Positions 5,674 through 12,719 of a stretch of DNA of 14,021 nt are shown piece after piece. The notes under the pieces are model-generated. The model saw only the letters and a program-made list of their open reading frames with translations. It searched no databases and had not been told where the DNA came from. The stretch is from Tidjanibacter sp. Lineage in GTDB: Bacteria > Bacteroidota > Bacteroidia > Bacteroidales > Rikenellaceae. The stretch's first letter is position 1. Each line of letters opens with the position of its first letter. The stretch is taken from contig JAGBVY010000141.1 in the NCBI GenBank assembly GCA_017630115.1, positions 1 to 14,021 of the forward strand, given 5' to 3'. The position numbers and the translations under genes were made by a program.

Positions 5674-8649
5674 ATGAAAAAAGTTTTGAAATTTGCCGCA
5701 CTGCTTTTGGCTGGCGCTGCCACTCTTTTCAGTAGTTGCGAGCCCGACCCAGTGGAGCCCACCCCCGTGGATCCCTTCGAGAATGCCGCTATTGAGATCA
5801 AACTCGTAGGTGCCGACACTGAGGTTGCCACCGTGGCGGTTAGCGCCGAGGTACTGAAAGTTGTGAGCTACATCATTGAGCCAGCAGCCGACAAAGCTAC
5901 CCACACTGCCGAAGACATTTTCACCAACGGCAACCTCGTAGCTCTCGAAAAGGATGGCGCAACTCAAATCATCCTGCGTGGTTTGCAGCCCGAGACCAAC
6001 TACGTTATGCACTTTGCAGGTCGTATCTCCTCGCAAGAGGTATGGAGCGAGGTTAAGGAGTTTAAGTTTAAGACCGCTGCCGAGCCTATCATCCCTGTGC
6101 TGACTGCCAAACTCGTGGGCACTACCGCCACTGCGGCTGAGATTTTGCTCAACACCGAGAACATCTCTCGCATTGCCTACACCACCGAGCGTGCAAGCGA
6201 GACTCAGGGCGCGCCCAACCTCCAAGTGCTTTTCGCCACCGGTAAGCAGATGACCATTGCCGAGCAGGGCGAAACCACTCTTATGGTTGAGCAACTCTCG
6301 CCCAACTCCGAGTATGTAGTCTATATCGCAGGTGAGATTGCCGGTATTGAGGAGTATATGGAGCAGGTTATTACCGTTAAAGGTATCAAAACTACCGACT
6401 TTGCTCAGGATGTAAACGTACGCGACATCCACTACCGTGGCTTCACCGTTGATGTGAGGGTTGATCCCAAGGTTAAGGAGGCAAACCACGTTATCAAGTG
6501 GGCAACCAGCGACCTCTTTTTGTACAAGAAAAACGGTGGTGGCAATGGTATTGATGCCGAGCTTATCAATACCCACGACACAGCGTGGGGTGGTCTCAAC
6601 CTCTTCAACGAGAGCCGTTCGCTCATCATCGACGAGGAGCATAGCTACATCTACAACTCGCAGGGTCAGGTAGAGAACTACTACTATGAGTCTATCGTTC
6701 CCGGTCAGCCTCAGGTGCTGATTATGGGTGAGTTCCGCCGCGGCGAGAGCGATTGGAGTTGGGGCGTTGGCTATTACAGGCCTATGTTCGACTTCAACAG
6801 CTATATCATTGACAGCAATCAGGGCGTTGTTCAGGATGAGGCTAACTACTGGAACGGCTTCTACCAGAACCTCCGTATTCAAGTACAGCACCCCGATCCA
6901 CTGCCCGAGGATTTGATAAAAGTTGATATCGACACCCGTCCAGACGACGCAATCATCACCGTTGAAGCAGACGAGAGTATCGACCTTGTAAGTGTGATGA
7001 TATTGAGTGAGTTGGAGTACAATTCGGCTATAAGTATGATTGAGCCCGAGCACCTTCCTTGGTTTGCTACCTCGCTTGTGGGTATGTATGAGGGTGTATC
7101 GGCTCAGATTGATCCTTGGGATTCGACAATGGGTCTGCAAGGTCGCTTTATGACTGCCATCAGCCAGTACCTCCAAGACGTTCCTCGTGAGTCGAAATTC
7201 TGGGTATATGTTATTGGTATGAGGGGCGACTACAATGGCGACGGCTACCTCGATGGCAACGAGCAGGTATGCAAGTCCTTCGAGTTCCACCTCGACGCTC
7301 CTACCAAACCCGCTCCCGAACTTGAAGTTACCGCTTTGGAGTCCACCTCGCCCTTCGAGGTTAGCTTCAATGTTAAGTGTCCTACCAAAGACGCTAAGTC
7401 GGGTTGCTCCATCTCCAACTACGAGAAAGAGTGGCTTATGACCGGTATGACTGGTCAGGAGCTTTTGGATGCTTACGGCGATATGTTTGCATTTACCTCT
7501 ATTGAGCTGATGCAAATCAACTCCGACGAGGGTCTGACCGTGTCGTATCCTTCGCGTCCTAACGAGAACAACTACTTTGCAGCAATGGTTGCCAACGACG
7601 AGGGTACCGAGACCTTCTCCGAGACTGTAATCGCACGTTCGCTCCCCGAGCCTGCTGCCGAGAGGGTTGAGAGCGAGCTCTTCGAGAGCCTCAAAGGCGA
7701 GTGGACAGCAACCGCAACCGCTTACTACGCAATATACAACCCCGAGACCGAGGAGTATGATCCCTACACCGTTGAGCACTCCTGCGACGTTACTATTGGC
7801 GACATTGAGTATCCCGCGAGTCTTGAAGAGCAGCACTACCAAATCTTTGAGCGTCACGGTGTAAGCCGCGAGAATGCCGACAAGTACTACACTGAGTTCA
7901 AGGCTGCCGCCAAGACCTTCACCGACAACACTCGCGCTCAGAACCGTATCCTTATGAACGGCTTTAATTTCAGTGGCGACGTTGAGCCCTACTTCGAGTA
8001 TGCCGATCCATTTAGCCTCTTCATTTCGGACACCTACAATGGCTACACTAGCGAGATGCCTCTCTACGACTTCGGTCCTAAGTGGTACTTGGAGGTTGCA
8101 GCCGACGGCTCGGTTAGCGCACCTTTCAACGTAAATTACTTCACTCCTATGTCGAGCTGGTACTCCACCTCGCAGGCTATCTACGAGTCTCACCTGATTG
8201 CTCTCGATATTGTGAATGGTGTTCCCGTAGGTTATATGGGCGACGCTGATGGTAACGCTATAAATGGCCACTTCCCCGTTGAGATTTCGGAGGATGGCAA
8301 CACCATCACCGTTAAACCTTTGGTACACGGCGGCGTAAGCTACTACCCCAATGGCGCCATCTACTACGGCTCGGGCCAGTACTCGATGAGCGTTAAGGTT
8401 ATCTCGGAGATTGTCCTCACACGCAACACCTCGGCAGCCGCACAGCCTGCTAAGGCAAATCGCATCAAGGGTAAACTCCTCAAAGAGAACTTCCAGTGCA
8501 ACCAGAAGATTCAGACCCCCGCACGTCCCGCAAGTCGCACCGCTATGGAGCGCATCGAGACCAAGATGGTTGAGAGCTACAACAACTTGACCAGCGAGCA
8601 GAGGGCTGAGAAGTGGTTTGAGATTCGCCGCAACGCCGGTAGGCGATAG
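5674..8649 (+). CDS. Large multidomain surface lipoprotein with FN3-like repeats and an EF-hand loop
   Basis: This 991-residue protein has a lipoprotein signal (lipid C22 in TLFSSC), then a proline- and acid-rich linker (EPDPVEPTPVDPFE). Two FN3-like units follow at about 38-135 and 140-240. They share a diagnostic motif 104 residues apart: LQPETNYVMHFAGRI at 104-118 and LSPNSEYVVYIAGEI at 208-222. A beta-rich middle region runs to about 540. Within it, residues 519-530 (DYNGDGYLDGNE) form a perfect EF-hand calcium loop. Another beta domain (about 550-655) contains a CPTKDAKSGC pair, and a C-terminal beta domain begins near LKGEWTATATAYY. The last 60 or so residues are basic and look helical. 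I do not recognise an enzyme. It is probably a calcium-stabilised surface binding or adhesive protein. It is divergent from the TlpA unit and followed by a hairpin, so it may be its own transcript. Confidence 0.85.
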   Translation: MKKVLKFAALLLAGAATLFSSCEPDPVEPTPVDPFENAAIEIKLVGADTEVATVAVSAEVLKVVSYIIEPAADKATHTAEDIFTNGNLVALEKDGATQIILRGLQPETNYVMHFAGRISSQEVWSEVKEFKFKTAAEPIIPVLTAKLVGTTATAAEILLNTENISRIAYTTERASETQGAPNLQVLFATGKQMTIAEQGETTLMVEQLSPNSEYVVYIAGEIAGIEEYMEQVITVKGIKTTDFAQDVNVRDIHYRGFTVDVRVDPKVKEANHVIKWATSDLFLYKKNGGGNGIDAELINTHDTAWGGLNLFNESRSLIIDEEHSYIYNSQGQVENYYYESIVPGQPQVLIMGEFRRGESDWSWGVGYYRPMFDFNSYIIDSNQGVVQDEANYWNGFYQNLRIQVQHPDPLPEDLIKVDIDTRPDDAIITVEADESIDLVSVMILSELEYNSAISMIEPEHLPWFATSLVGMYEGVSAQIDPWDSTMGLQGRFMTAISQYLQDVPRESKFWVYVIGMRGDYNGDGYLDGNEQVCKSFEFHLDAPTKPAPELEVTALESTSPFEVSFNVKCPTKDAKSGCSISNYEKEWLMTGMTGQELLDAYGDMFAFTSIELMQINSDEGLTVSYPSRPNENNYFAAMVANDEGTETFSETVIARSLPEPAAERVESELFESLKGEWTATATAYYAIYNPETEEYDPYTVEHSCDVTIGDIEYPASLEEQHYQIFERHGVSRENADKYYTEFKAAAKTFTDNTRAQNRILMNGFNFSGDVEPYFEYADPFSLFISDTYNGYTSEMPLYDFGPKWYLEVAADGSVSAPFNVNYFTPMSSWYSTSQAIYESHLIALDIVNGVPVGYMGDADGNAINGHFPVEISEDGNTITVKPLVHGGVSYYPNGAIYYGSGQYSMSVKVISEIVLTRNTSAAAQPAKANRIKGKLLKENFQCNQKIQTPARPASRTAMERIETKMVESYNNLTSEQRAEKWFEIRRNAGRR
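7228..7263 (+). other. EF-hand-type calcium-binding loop in the 991-residue lipoprotein
   Basis: Residues 519-530 of the large lipoprotein read DYNGDGYLDGNE. Aspartate, asparagine, aspartate and tyrosine occupy loop positions 1, 3, 5 and 7, glycine is at 6, leucine at 8 and glutamate at 12. This is the full DxNxDGxhxxxE calcium pattern, as in EF-hands and dockerin-like loops. Only one copy was found, and the flanks are beta-like rather than clearly helical, so it is more likely a structural calcium site than a paired regulatory EF-hand or a true two-repeat dockerin. Confidence 0.7.
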
Positions 8650-8662
8650 CTCGTATTTTTGC

Positions 8663-8696
8663 AATCAGGAACCCTTCTTCGGAGGGGTTTCTGATT
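8663..8696 (+). terminator. Hairpin with CUUCGG tetraloop after the large lipoprotein gene
   Basis: Two 15-nt arms (8663-8677 and 8682-8696) pair completely, with two G-U wobbles, around a TTCG loop closed by C-G, the very stable C(UUCG)G tetraloop. It lies 13 bp after the stop codon of the large lipoprotein. The following bases (GACAATTTGGG) do not form a good U-tract, so termination may be partial. It could instead protect the 3' end of the lipoprotein transcript. Confidence 0.7.
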
Positions 8697-8758
8697 GACA
8701 ATTTGGGCCAAGCTAAAACGACTAAACAAAAGTGAACTATTTTTAAGTACGAATACAA

Positions 8759-10360
8759 ATGAAGCGACTATTTACTACCCTTTTAGCTTCGTGTGCGCTC
8801 CTTTCGGCCAGCGCACAACTCCCCTTAGCAGGAGGAAGCCTAACAGGAAGTTTGGAGTCCAACTCCATCTACTACCTCAACGACAATATGTTGGGTAACA
8901 GGGAGATTCCCTTTGGCTCGAACGACTACATCAAGCTCGCCTACTACAACGGACGTTGGAGCGCAGGCTTGCAGGGCGACGCCTATTTGCCCGCATTGGT
9001 GGGTTACGACGATGTTAGAGGTGCAACCAACGGCGACCGCACACTGGCACTTTCGCACGTTTTTGTGAGCTATCGTGGCGACTGGTTTGATGTCACCGCA
9101 GGCGACTTCTTCGAGCAGTTTGGTAGCGGTTTAGCCTACCGTAGTTTCGAGGACCGCCAACTTGGTATGAACAATGCTACTCAGGGACTTAGGTTTGTTG
9201 CCAGCCCCATTGAGAATCTCAACATCAAAGCCTTTGTCGGCGCACCTCGACTTGCAGTTGTCAATTACGCAGGCTCAATGGTGGGCGGTGTGGACGCTTC
9301 GTTCAACCTCTCAGGCGCTCTGGGCTGGCAGGAGATGATGCTCTCGGTTGAGGGTAGCTATGTGGGTCGCTACGAGAGCCTCACCAAAGAGGGTAGCGAG
9401 ATTTTCGGTATCAACATTTTCGAGAGCGTGGGCTTGAAAAATCCTATGACTCACCTGCTCTCAGGTAGGGCCGCTTTCGACTGGAATGGCCTGAATCTGA
9501 AAGGTGAGTTTGTGGCCAAGACACAAGACATCTCGGAGGCTACCGACACCGAAGCAGTGAATGGTATGGCCCTATTGACAGAGGCCTCCTACACGCTCGG
9601 TAAGTTCAACATTATGGCTCAGGGTCGTATGCTGAAAAATATGGGCACTCGTCTGTCGCTCTACGACAGCAGCCTCGGCAATACGCTCAACTACATCCCT
9701 GCGCTGACCCGTCAGCACACCTATTTGTTGGCCAACCTCGAACCCCATCAGGTCAATACCCACAGCGAGCTTGCTGCTCAGGCCGACCTCTACTACTCCA
9801 TCCGTCACAAGAAAGACCGCCGCAACTTCTGGCGTTTCCACGCCAATATGTCGATTGCACACAACTACGAGGCTGGCAACCTGAGCTGGATGGACCTCAA
9901 TGTTGATGTTGAGCGTCAGTGGAACAAGGATTGGAAAGCTACGTTTATGTACTCGATGCAGCAGCGCAACCCTATGAAGGGCTATGCCGACCTGCTCTTT
10001 ACATCGCACATCTTTGTGGCCGACGTAACCCACAAGATTGATCGCAAAAACTCCATTCGCGCCGAGTTGCAGTATCTCTACTCCAACGACTACGAAGGCG
10101 ACTGGATGGCAGCATTGGTGGAGTATAACCTCTCGCCCTCGTGGAGCTTCTTCGTGAGCGATATGTACAACCACCAGCGCATTGAGACCAACAACGACAA
10201 GGTAAACTATTACAGCATTGGCGCAAGCTACACCTACGACCGCACTCGCGTACAGCTCAGCTATGGTCGCAACCGTGCAGGTATGATTTGCTCGGGTGGC
10301 GTATGCCGCTACACCCCCGCCTACACAGGCTTCAACCTGCTGCTTAGCACCTCGTTCTAA
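8759..10360 (+). CDS. DUF6029-like predicted outer-membrane beta-barrel protein (second copy)
   Basis: This 533-residue paralog of the protein encoded at 3101-4714 has the same layout: an MKR start, an SPI signal (cleavage near SASA, then QLPL), ESNS near the mature N-terminus, EQFGSGLAYRSFEDRQLGMN, NYIPALTRQ, and the end SYGRNRAGMICSGGVCR...LLSTSF. Strand-like alternation throughout and the terminal phenylalanine indicate an outer-membrane barrel. The mature protein has only two cysteines, C511 and C516, both in CSGGVCR, so that pair is the only possible intramolecular disulfide. The Omp28 gene follows 46 bp after the stop, repeating the barrel-Omp28 order of the minus-strand unit. A TATTTTTA at 8738-8745 resembles a -7 box but has no -33 partner, so transcription may come from readthrough of the preceding hairpin. 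The function is unknown. Confidence 0.8.
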   Translation: MKRLFTTLLASCALLSASAQLPLAGGSLTGSLESNSIYYLNDNMLGNREIPFGSNDYIKLAYYNGRWSAGLQGDAYLPALVGYDDVRGATNGDRTLALSHVFVSYRGDWFDVTAGDFFEQFGSGLAYRSFEDRQLGMNNATQGLRFVASPIENLNIKAFVGAPRLAVVNYAGSMVGGVDASFNLSGALGWQEMMLSVEGSYVGRYESLTKEGSEIFGINIFESVGLKNPMTHLLSGRAAFDWNGLNLKGEFVAKTQDISEATDTEAVNGMALLTEASYTLGKFNIMAQGRMLKNMGTRLSLYDSSLGNTLNYIPALTRQHTYLLANLEPHQVNTHSELAAQADLYYSIRHKKDRRNFWRFHANMSIAHNYEAGNLSWMDLNVDVERQWNKDWKATFMYSMQQRNPMKGYADLLFTSHIFVADVTHKIDRKNSIRAELQYLYSNDYEGDWMAALVEYNLSPSWSFFVSDMYNHQRIETNNDKVNYYSIGASYTYDRTRVQLSYGRNRAGMICSGGVCRYTPAYTGFNLLLSTSF

Positions 10361-10406
10361 TTGGCTTACACGAATTTAAGAAATACAAACAACTAAAAAA
10401 ACAGAA

Positions 10407-11882
10407 ATGAAAGTACTTCGTTTTATTGCCGCAGCACTTGCTCTTGCAATGGTTGCTTGCGGACCCGACGATGGCGAAGGTGATGGCGAGAAGACCGACA
10501 ACTTCAAAGTTGTAGCCTCCACCTACACCATTGCAGCAGACGGCACAGATGCCGTTGAGTTTACAGCCACCTTCAATGGCGAGGCCCTTACAGCCGACAA
10601 CGTTGAAGCCTTTGTGAACGACACAAAGACCCAGATGCCCGGCTTGAAATTCTCGACCAACGAGGCTGGCAGCTACACAATCTACTTCACCTATGGTGAG
10701 TTGCGCTCGGAGACATTCTTGATTGAGGCTGTAAATGTGGGTGGTCTTGACCTCTCGCCCAACAGCGAACAGGGCCTTACCCTGCGTGCCACCACTACCG
10801 CATTCCAGTTGGATGTGGATGAGGTATTGATTATCGTGCGCTACAAAGGCGAGGTTATCGACCCCTCGAAAGTTACCTTCTACGACTTGGCCGACAACTC
10901 GGTGCTCACTTTCGAGAGCAAGGATGTGACCGACATCAATGGCGATACATACAAACTGGCCATCTATACCGCCAACCAGCCCGGCACAAGGAGCATCTGG
11001 GCTGCTCGTAATAGTGGCCCCGGCGACTCGCGCGAGAAACCTGTGACCATCACAGCCGTAGATTTTGCCATCCCCGCAAGGGCTATCGACCCCAAACCAG
11101 AGAGCACCTCGTTCAATAAGAGGATGTTTATAACCCAGTTTACCGGTACTGAGTGTGGCTACTGCCCCTTCTTCATTGCCGCTCTGAAACGACTCTCGGA
11201 GGATGACGAGTATAACAAAAAGTATGTTTTGGCTGCCGTTCACACCTACAACAACCACGACCCTATGTTCCCCGTTGATAACAGCGACATCGACCAGACC
11301 TTTGGCGTTTCGGGCTACCCCACTGTTGTGTGCGATATGAAATACTCGCTCAACAACAACGGCTTCCAGACCAACCTCTCACAGCTGAAAAACCGCATCA
11401 ACGAATCGCTCAAAGAGGATGCTAAGGTTGGTATTTCGGCTAAGATTGCCAACGACAACGGCAATATCGTCGTAGCTCGCGTGACCGTCAAGGCTGCCGA
11501 GGAGGGCGAGTACCGTGTTGGCGCTTGGCTCGTTGAGGATGGCGTCTATGCAATGCAGTACAACAACGGTTGCAGGGAGTACACCGACAAAGAGTTCAGC
11601 ACCCACGAGGCTGCTGTGCGCATTGCCGACTCCAAACCCGAGGGCGAAAGCCACTACGCCGGCTACTCGTTGGGCAAACTTGCCGCAGGCGAGATTGCCG
11701 ACAAAGTGTTCGTTATGGAGCTCAAAGAGGATGCCGACACCGACAACGCAAAGCTCCATTGGGTAAAGGAGAATTGCCGTTTGGTGTTCTTCGTAACTGT
11801 TCAGACCAGCAATGGCGCATATGTCACCAATGTTGTTGAGAATGATAATCTGACTCAGACAATTACATTTGACTACAAATAG
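10407..11882 (+). CDS. Omp28-related thioredoxin-like lipoprotein with an extra Ig-like domain
   Basis: This 491-residue protein, longer than its three paralogs, has a lipoprotein signal ending LAMVAC (lipid C18) followed by the acidic stretch GPDDGEGDGEKTD, consistent with surface export. The first Ig-like domain (about 33-108) carries TIAADGTDAVEFTATF, as in the other copies. A second beta domain (about 112-218), absent from the paralogs, explains the extra length. The Omp28 thioredoxin-like domain starts near 240 with FITQFTGTECGYCPFF, CxxC at C250/C253. FGVSGYPTVVCD then supplies the cis-proline-like segment with an adjacent cysteine. The C-terminus lacks the CAxGxSVDY end of the minus-strand copies. 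It shares a transcript with the upstream barrel gene and ends before a strong terminator. The substrate is unknown. Confidence 0.86.
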   Translation: MKVLRFIAAALALAMVACGPDDGEGDGEKTDNFKVVASTYTIAADGTDAVEFTATFNGEALTADNVEAFVNDTKTQMPGLKFSTNEAGSYTIYFTYGELRSETFLIEAVNVGGLDLSPNSEQGLTLRATTTAFQLDVDEVLIIVRYKGEVIDPSKVTFYDLADNSVLTFESKDVTDINGDTYKLAIYTANQPGTRSIWAARNSGPGDSREKPVTITAVDFAIPARAIDPKPESTSFNKRMFITQFTGTECGYCPFFIAALKRLSEDDEYNKKYVLAAVHTYNNHDPMFPVDNSDIDQTFGVSGYPTVVCDMKYSLNNNGFQTNLSQLKNRINESLKEDAKVGISAKIANDNGNIVVARVTVKAAEEGEYRVGAWLVEDGVYAMQYNNGCREYTDKEFSTHEAAVRIADSKPEGESHYAGYSLGKLAAGEIADKVFVMELKEDADTDNAKLHWVKENCRLVFFVTVQTSNGAYVTNVVENDNLTQTITFDYK

Positions 11883-11906
11883 TTTGCTCGCGCAAACCAC
11901 TCTACC

Positions 11907-11936
11907 AAAGGTCACTTCTGGGAAGTGACCTTTTTT
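11907..11936 (+). terminator. Rho-independent terminator after the Omp28 gene
   Basis: A 9-bp perfect G/C-containing stem (11910-11918 with 11922-11930) around a TGG loop is extended by three A-T pairs and followed by six T residues and more T-rich sequence. It lies 25 bp after the Omp28 stop codon and is the clearest terminator in the window. It separates the envelope genes from the nitroreductase unit. Confidence 0.88.
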
Positions 11937-11969
11937 GTTTTTGGACATCGTAGAAAAAAGTGAGGCAGT

Positions 11970-12003
11970 ATTGGTAGAATTTGGAGAAAAATTCATACAT
12001 TTG
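11970..12003 (+). promoter_or_regulatory. Bacteroidetes-type promoter of the nitroreductase/acyl-CoA synthetase unit
   Basis: TACATTTG at 11996-12003 matches the TAnnTTTG -7 consensus exactly. ATTG at 11970-11973 is an acceptable -33 element, although the 22-nt spacer is slightly long. The start of transcription would be near 12010, giving a leader of about 18 nt before the ATG at 12028. Its placement supports 12028 over the further-upstream ATG at 11935, which would precede the promoter. Confidence 0.5.
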
Positions 12004-12008
12004 TATGA
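11993..12008. repeat. Inverted repeat over the -7 box, possible operator
   Basis: Seven-base arms TCATACA and TGTATGA flank a TT centre and completely cover the predicted -7 element TACATTTG. A repressor bound here would block transcription of the nitroreductase unit. A short A/T-rich palindrome can arise by chance, and no regulator gene is visible nearby, so the operator role is a guess. Confidence 0.35.
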
Positions 12009-12027
12009 TTTACTATTTTTTAGGTAT

Positions 12028-12669
12028 ATGGCAGACAACTACCTTGAAAAGAAAATGGAAGAGTTTAGGGCCAACACGGGACAAAAGTCGCGCCGAGGCG
12101 CCAACACCCTTACGAAACTCTTTGAGAAGAATCGAAGCTATCGTGGCTACGACAACAGCTATGTTGTCCGCCCCGACCAGTTGCGTCGTCTGATTGCCGT
12201 AAATACCCAAATTCCCTCCGCACGCAATGCCCAACTACTCCGTTTCCGCCCCGTCACCCACGAGGAGGCCCACAAGGTATTGCCCCACATCCGCTTGGGA
12301 GGCGCACTGAGGGATTTGCACCTACCTTTTGAGGGTACCGAGCCGAGGGCTTTCATTGTGATTTGCTCGGCCACCCCCACCCCCGACCACTACGTCTATA
12401 TCGACTTGGGCATCTCGGCCCAGAGTATGCTGTTGCAGGCTGTGGAGATAGGCTTGGGCGGCATCTGCATTGGCGCGTTCGACAGAGAGCCAATCAAAGA
12501 GGCGCTTTCGCTCCCCTACGAGCCGCTGCTGGTAGTGGCCATAGGCAAACCCGCCGAGGATATAACTCTTGTGGAGATTGGTGCGGAGGATAATCACAAC
12601 TACTGGCGCGACGAGAATGGACGCCACTATGTACCCAAAGTTAGACTCGACGAGCTAATTGTAGAGTAA
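12028..12669 (+). CDS. Nitroreductase-family FMN-dependent oxidoreductase
   Basis: This 213-residue protein has the nitroreductase fold motifs in order: RSYRGYD at 36-42 (the family's usual RSxRxF/Y element), IPSARNAQLLRF at 62-73 (the PSxxNxQ flavin-binding motif), DLGISAQSMLLQAVEIGLG at about 126-144 (the dimer-interface helix) and VAIGKP at 170-175. Members bind FMN and reduce nitro compounds, quinones or other acceptors with NAD(P)H; the physiological substrate cannot be read from the sequence. An N-terminal extension of about 35 residues rich in K/R precedes the core. The frame is open upstream to an ATG at 11935, but that lies inside the preceding terminator's T-tract and ahead of the promoter, so the ATG at 12028 is preferred. 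It is cytoplasmic, with no signal peptide. The acyl-CoA synthetase gene starts 50 bp downstream, so the two are probably co-transcribed. Confidence 0.88.
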   Translation: MADNYLEKKMEEFRANTGQKSRRGANTLTKLFEKNRSYRGYDNSYVVRPDQLRRLIAVNTQIPSARNAQLLRFRPVTHEEAHKVLPHIRLGGALRDLHLPFEGTEPRAFIVICSATPTPDHYVYIDLGISAQSMLLQAVEIGLGGICIGAFDREPIKEALSLPYEPLLVVAIGKPAEDITLVEIGAEDNHNYWRDENGRHYVPKVRLDELIVE

Positions 12670-12719
12670 GAGAAGAACAAACAACAATAAATTAGTAATA
12701 AACAAAAACTAAACAGACT

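Noticed and set aside
5653..8664. A 1003-codon open frame antisense to the large lipoprotein
   Set aside because: The sense frame has a signal peptide, lipobox, repeats and an EF-hand loop. The antisense translation lacks domain-like patterns and a signal, and arises because the sense gene's codon usage avoids reverse-complement stops.
10344..11258. Antisense open frame over the plus-strand Omp28 gene, and similar ones at 9572-10174 and 13029-13856
   Set aside because: Each is a shadow of a well-supported gene on the other strand, with no independent start context or motif.
5674..11882. A polysaccharide-utilisation locus, suggested by lipoproteins next to outer-membrane proteins
   Set aside because: No SusC TonB-dependent receptor, SusD homologue, glycoside hydrolase or hybrid two-component sensor is present. 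The outer-membrane proteins are DUF6029-like, with no plug domain.
11935..12027. Upstream start (ATG at 11935) for the nitroreductase
   Set aside because: It lies in the T-tract of the preceding terminator and before the predicted promoter. The extra residues have no family similarity.
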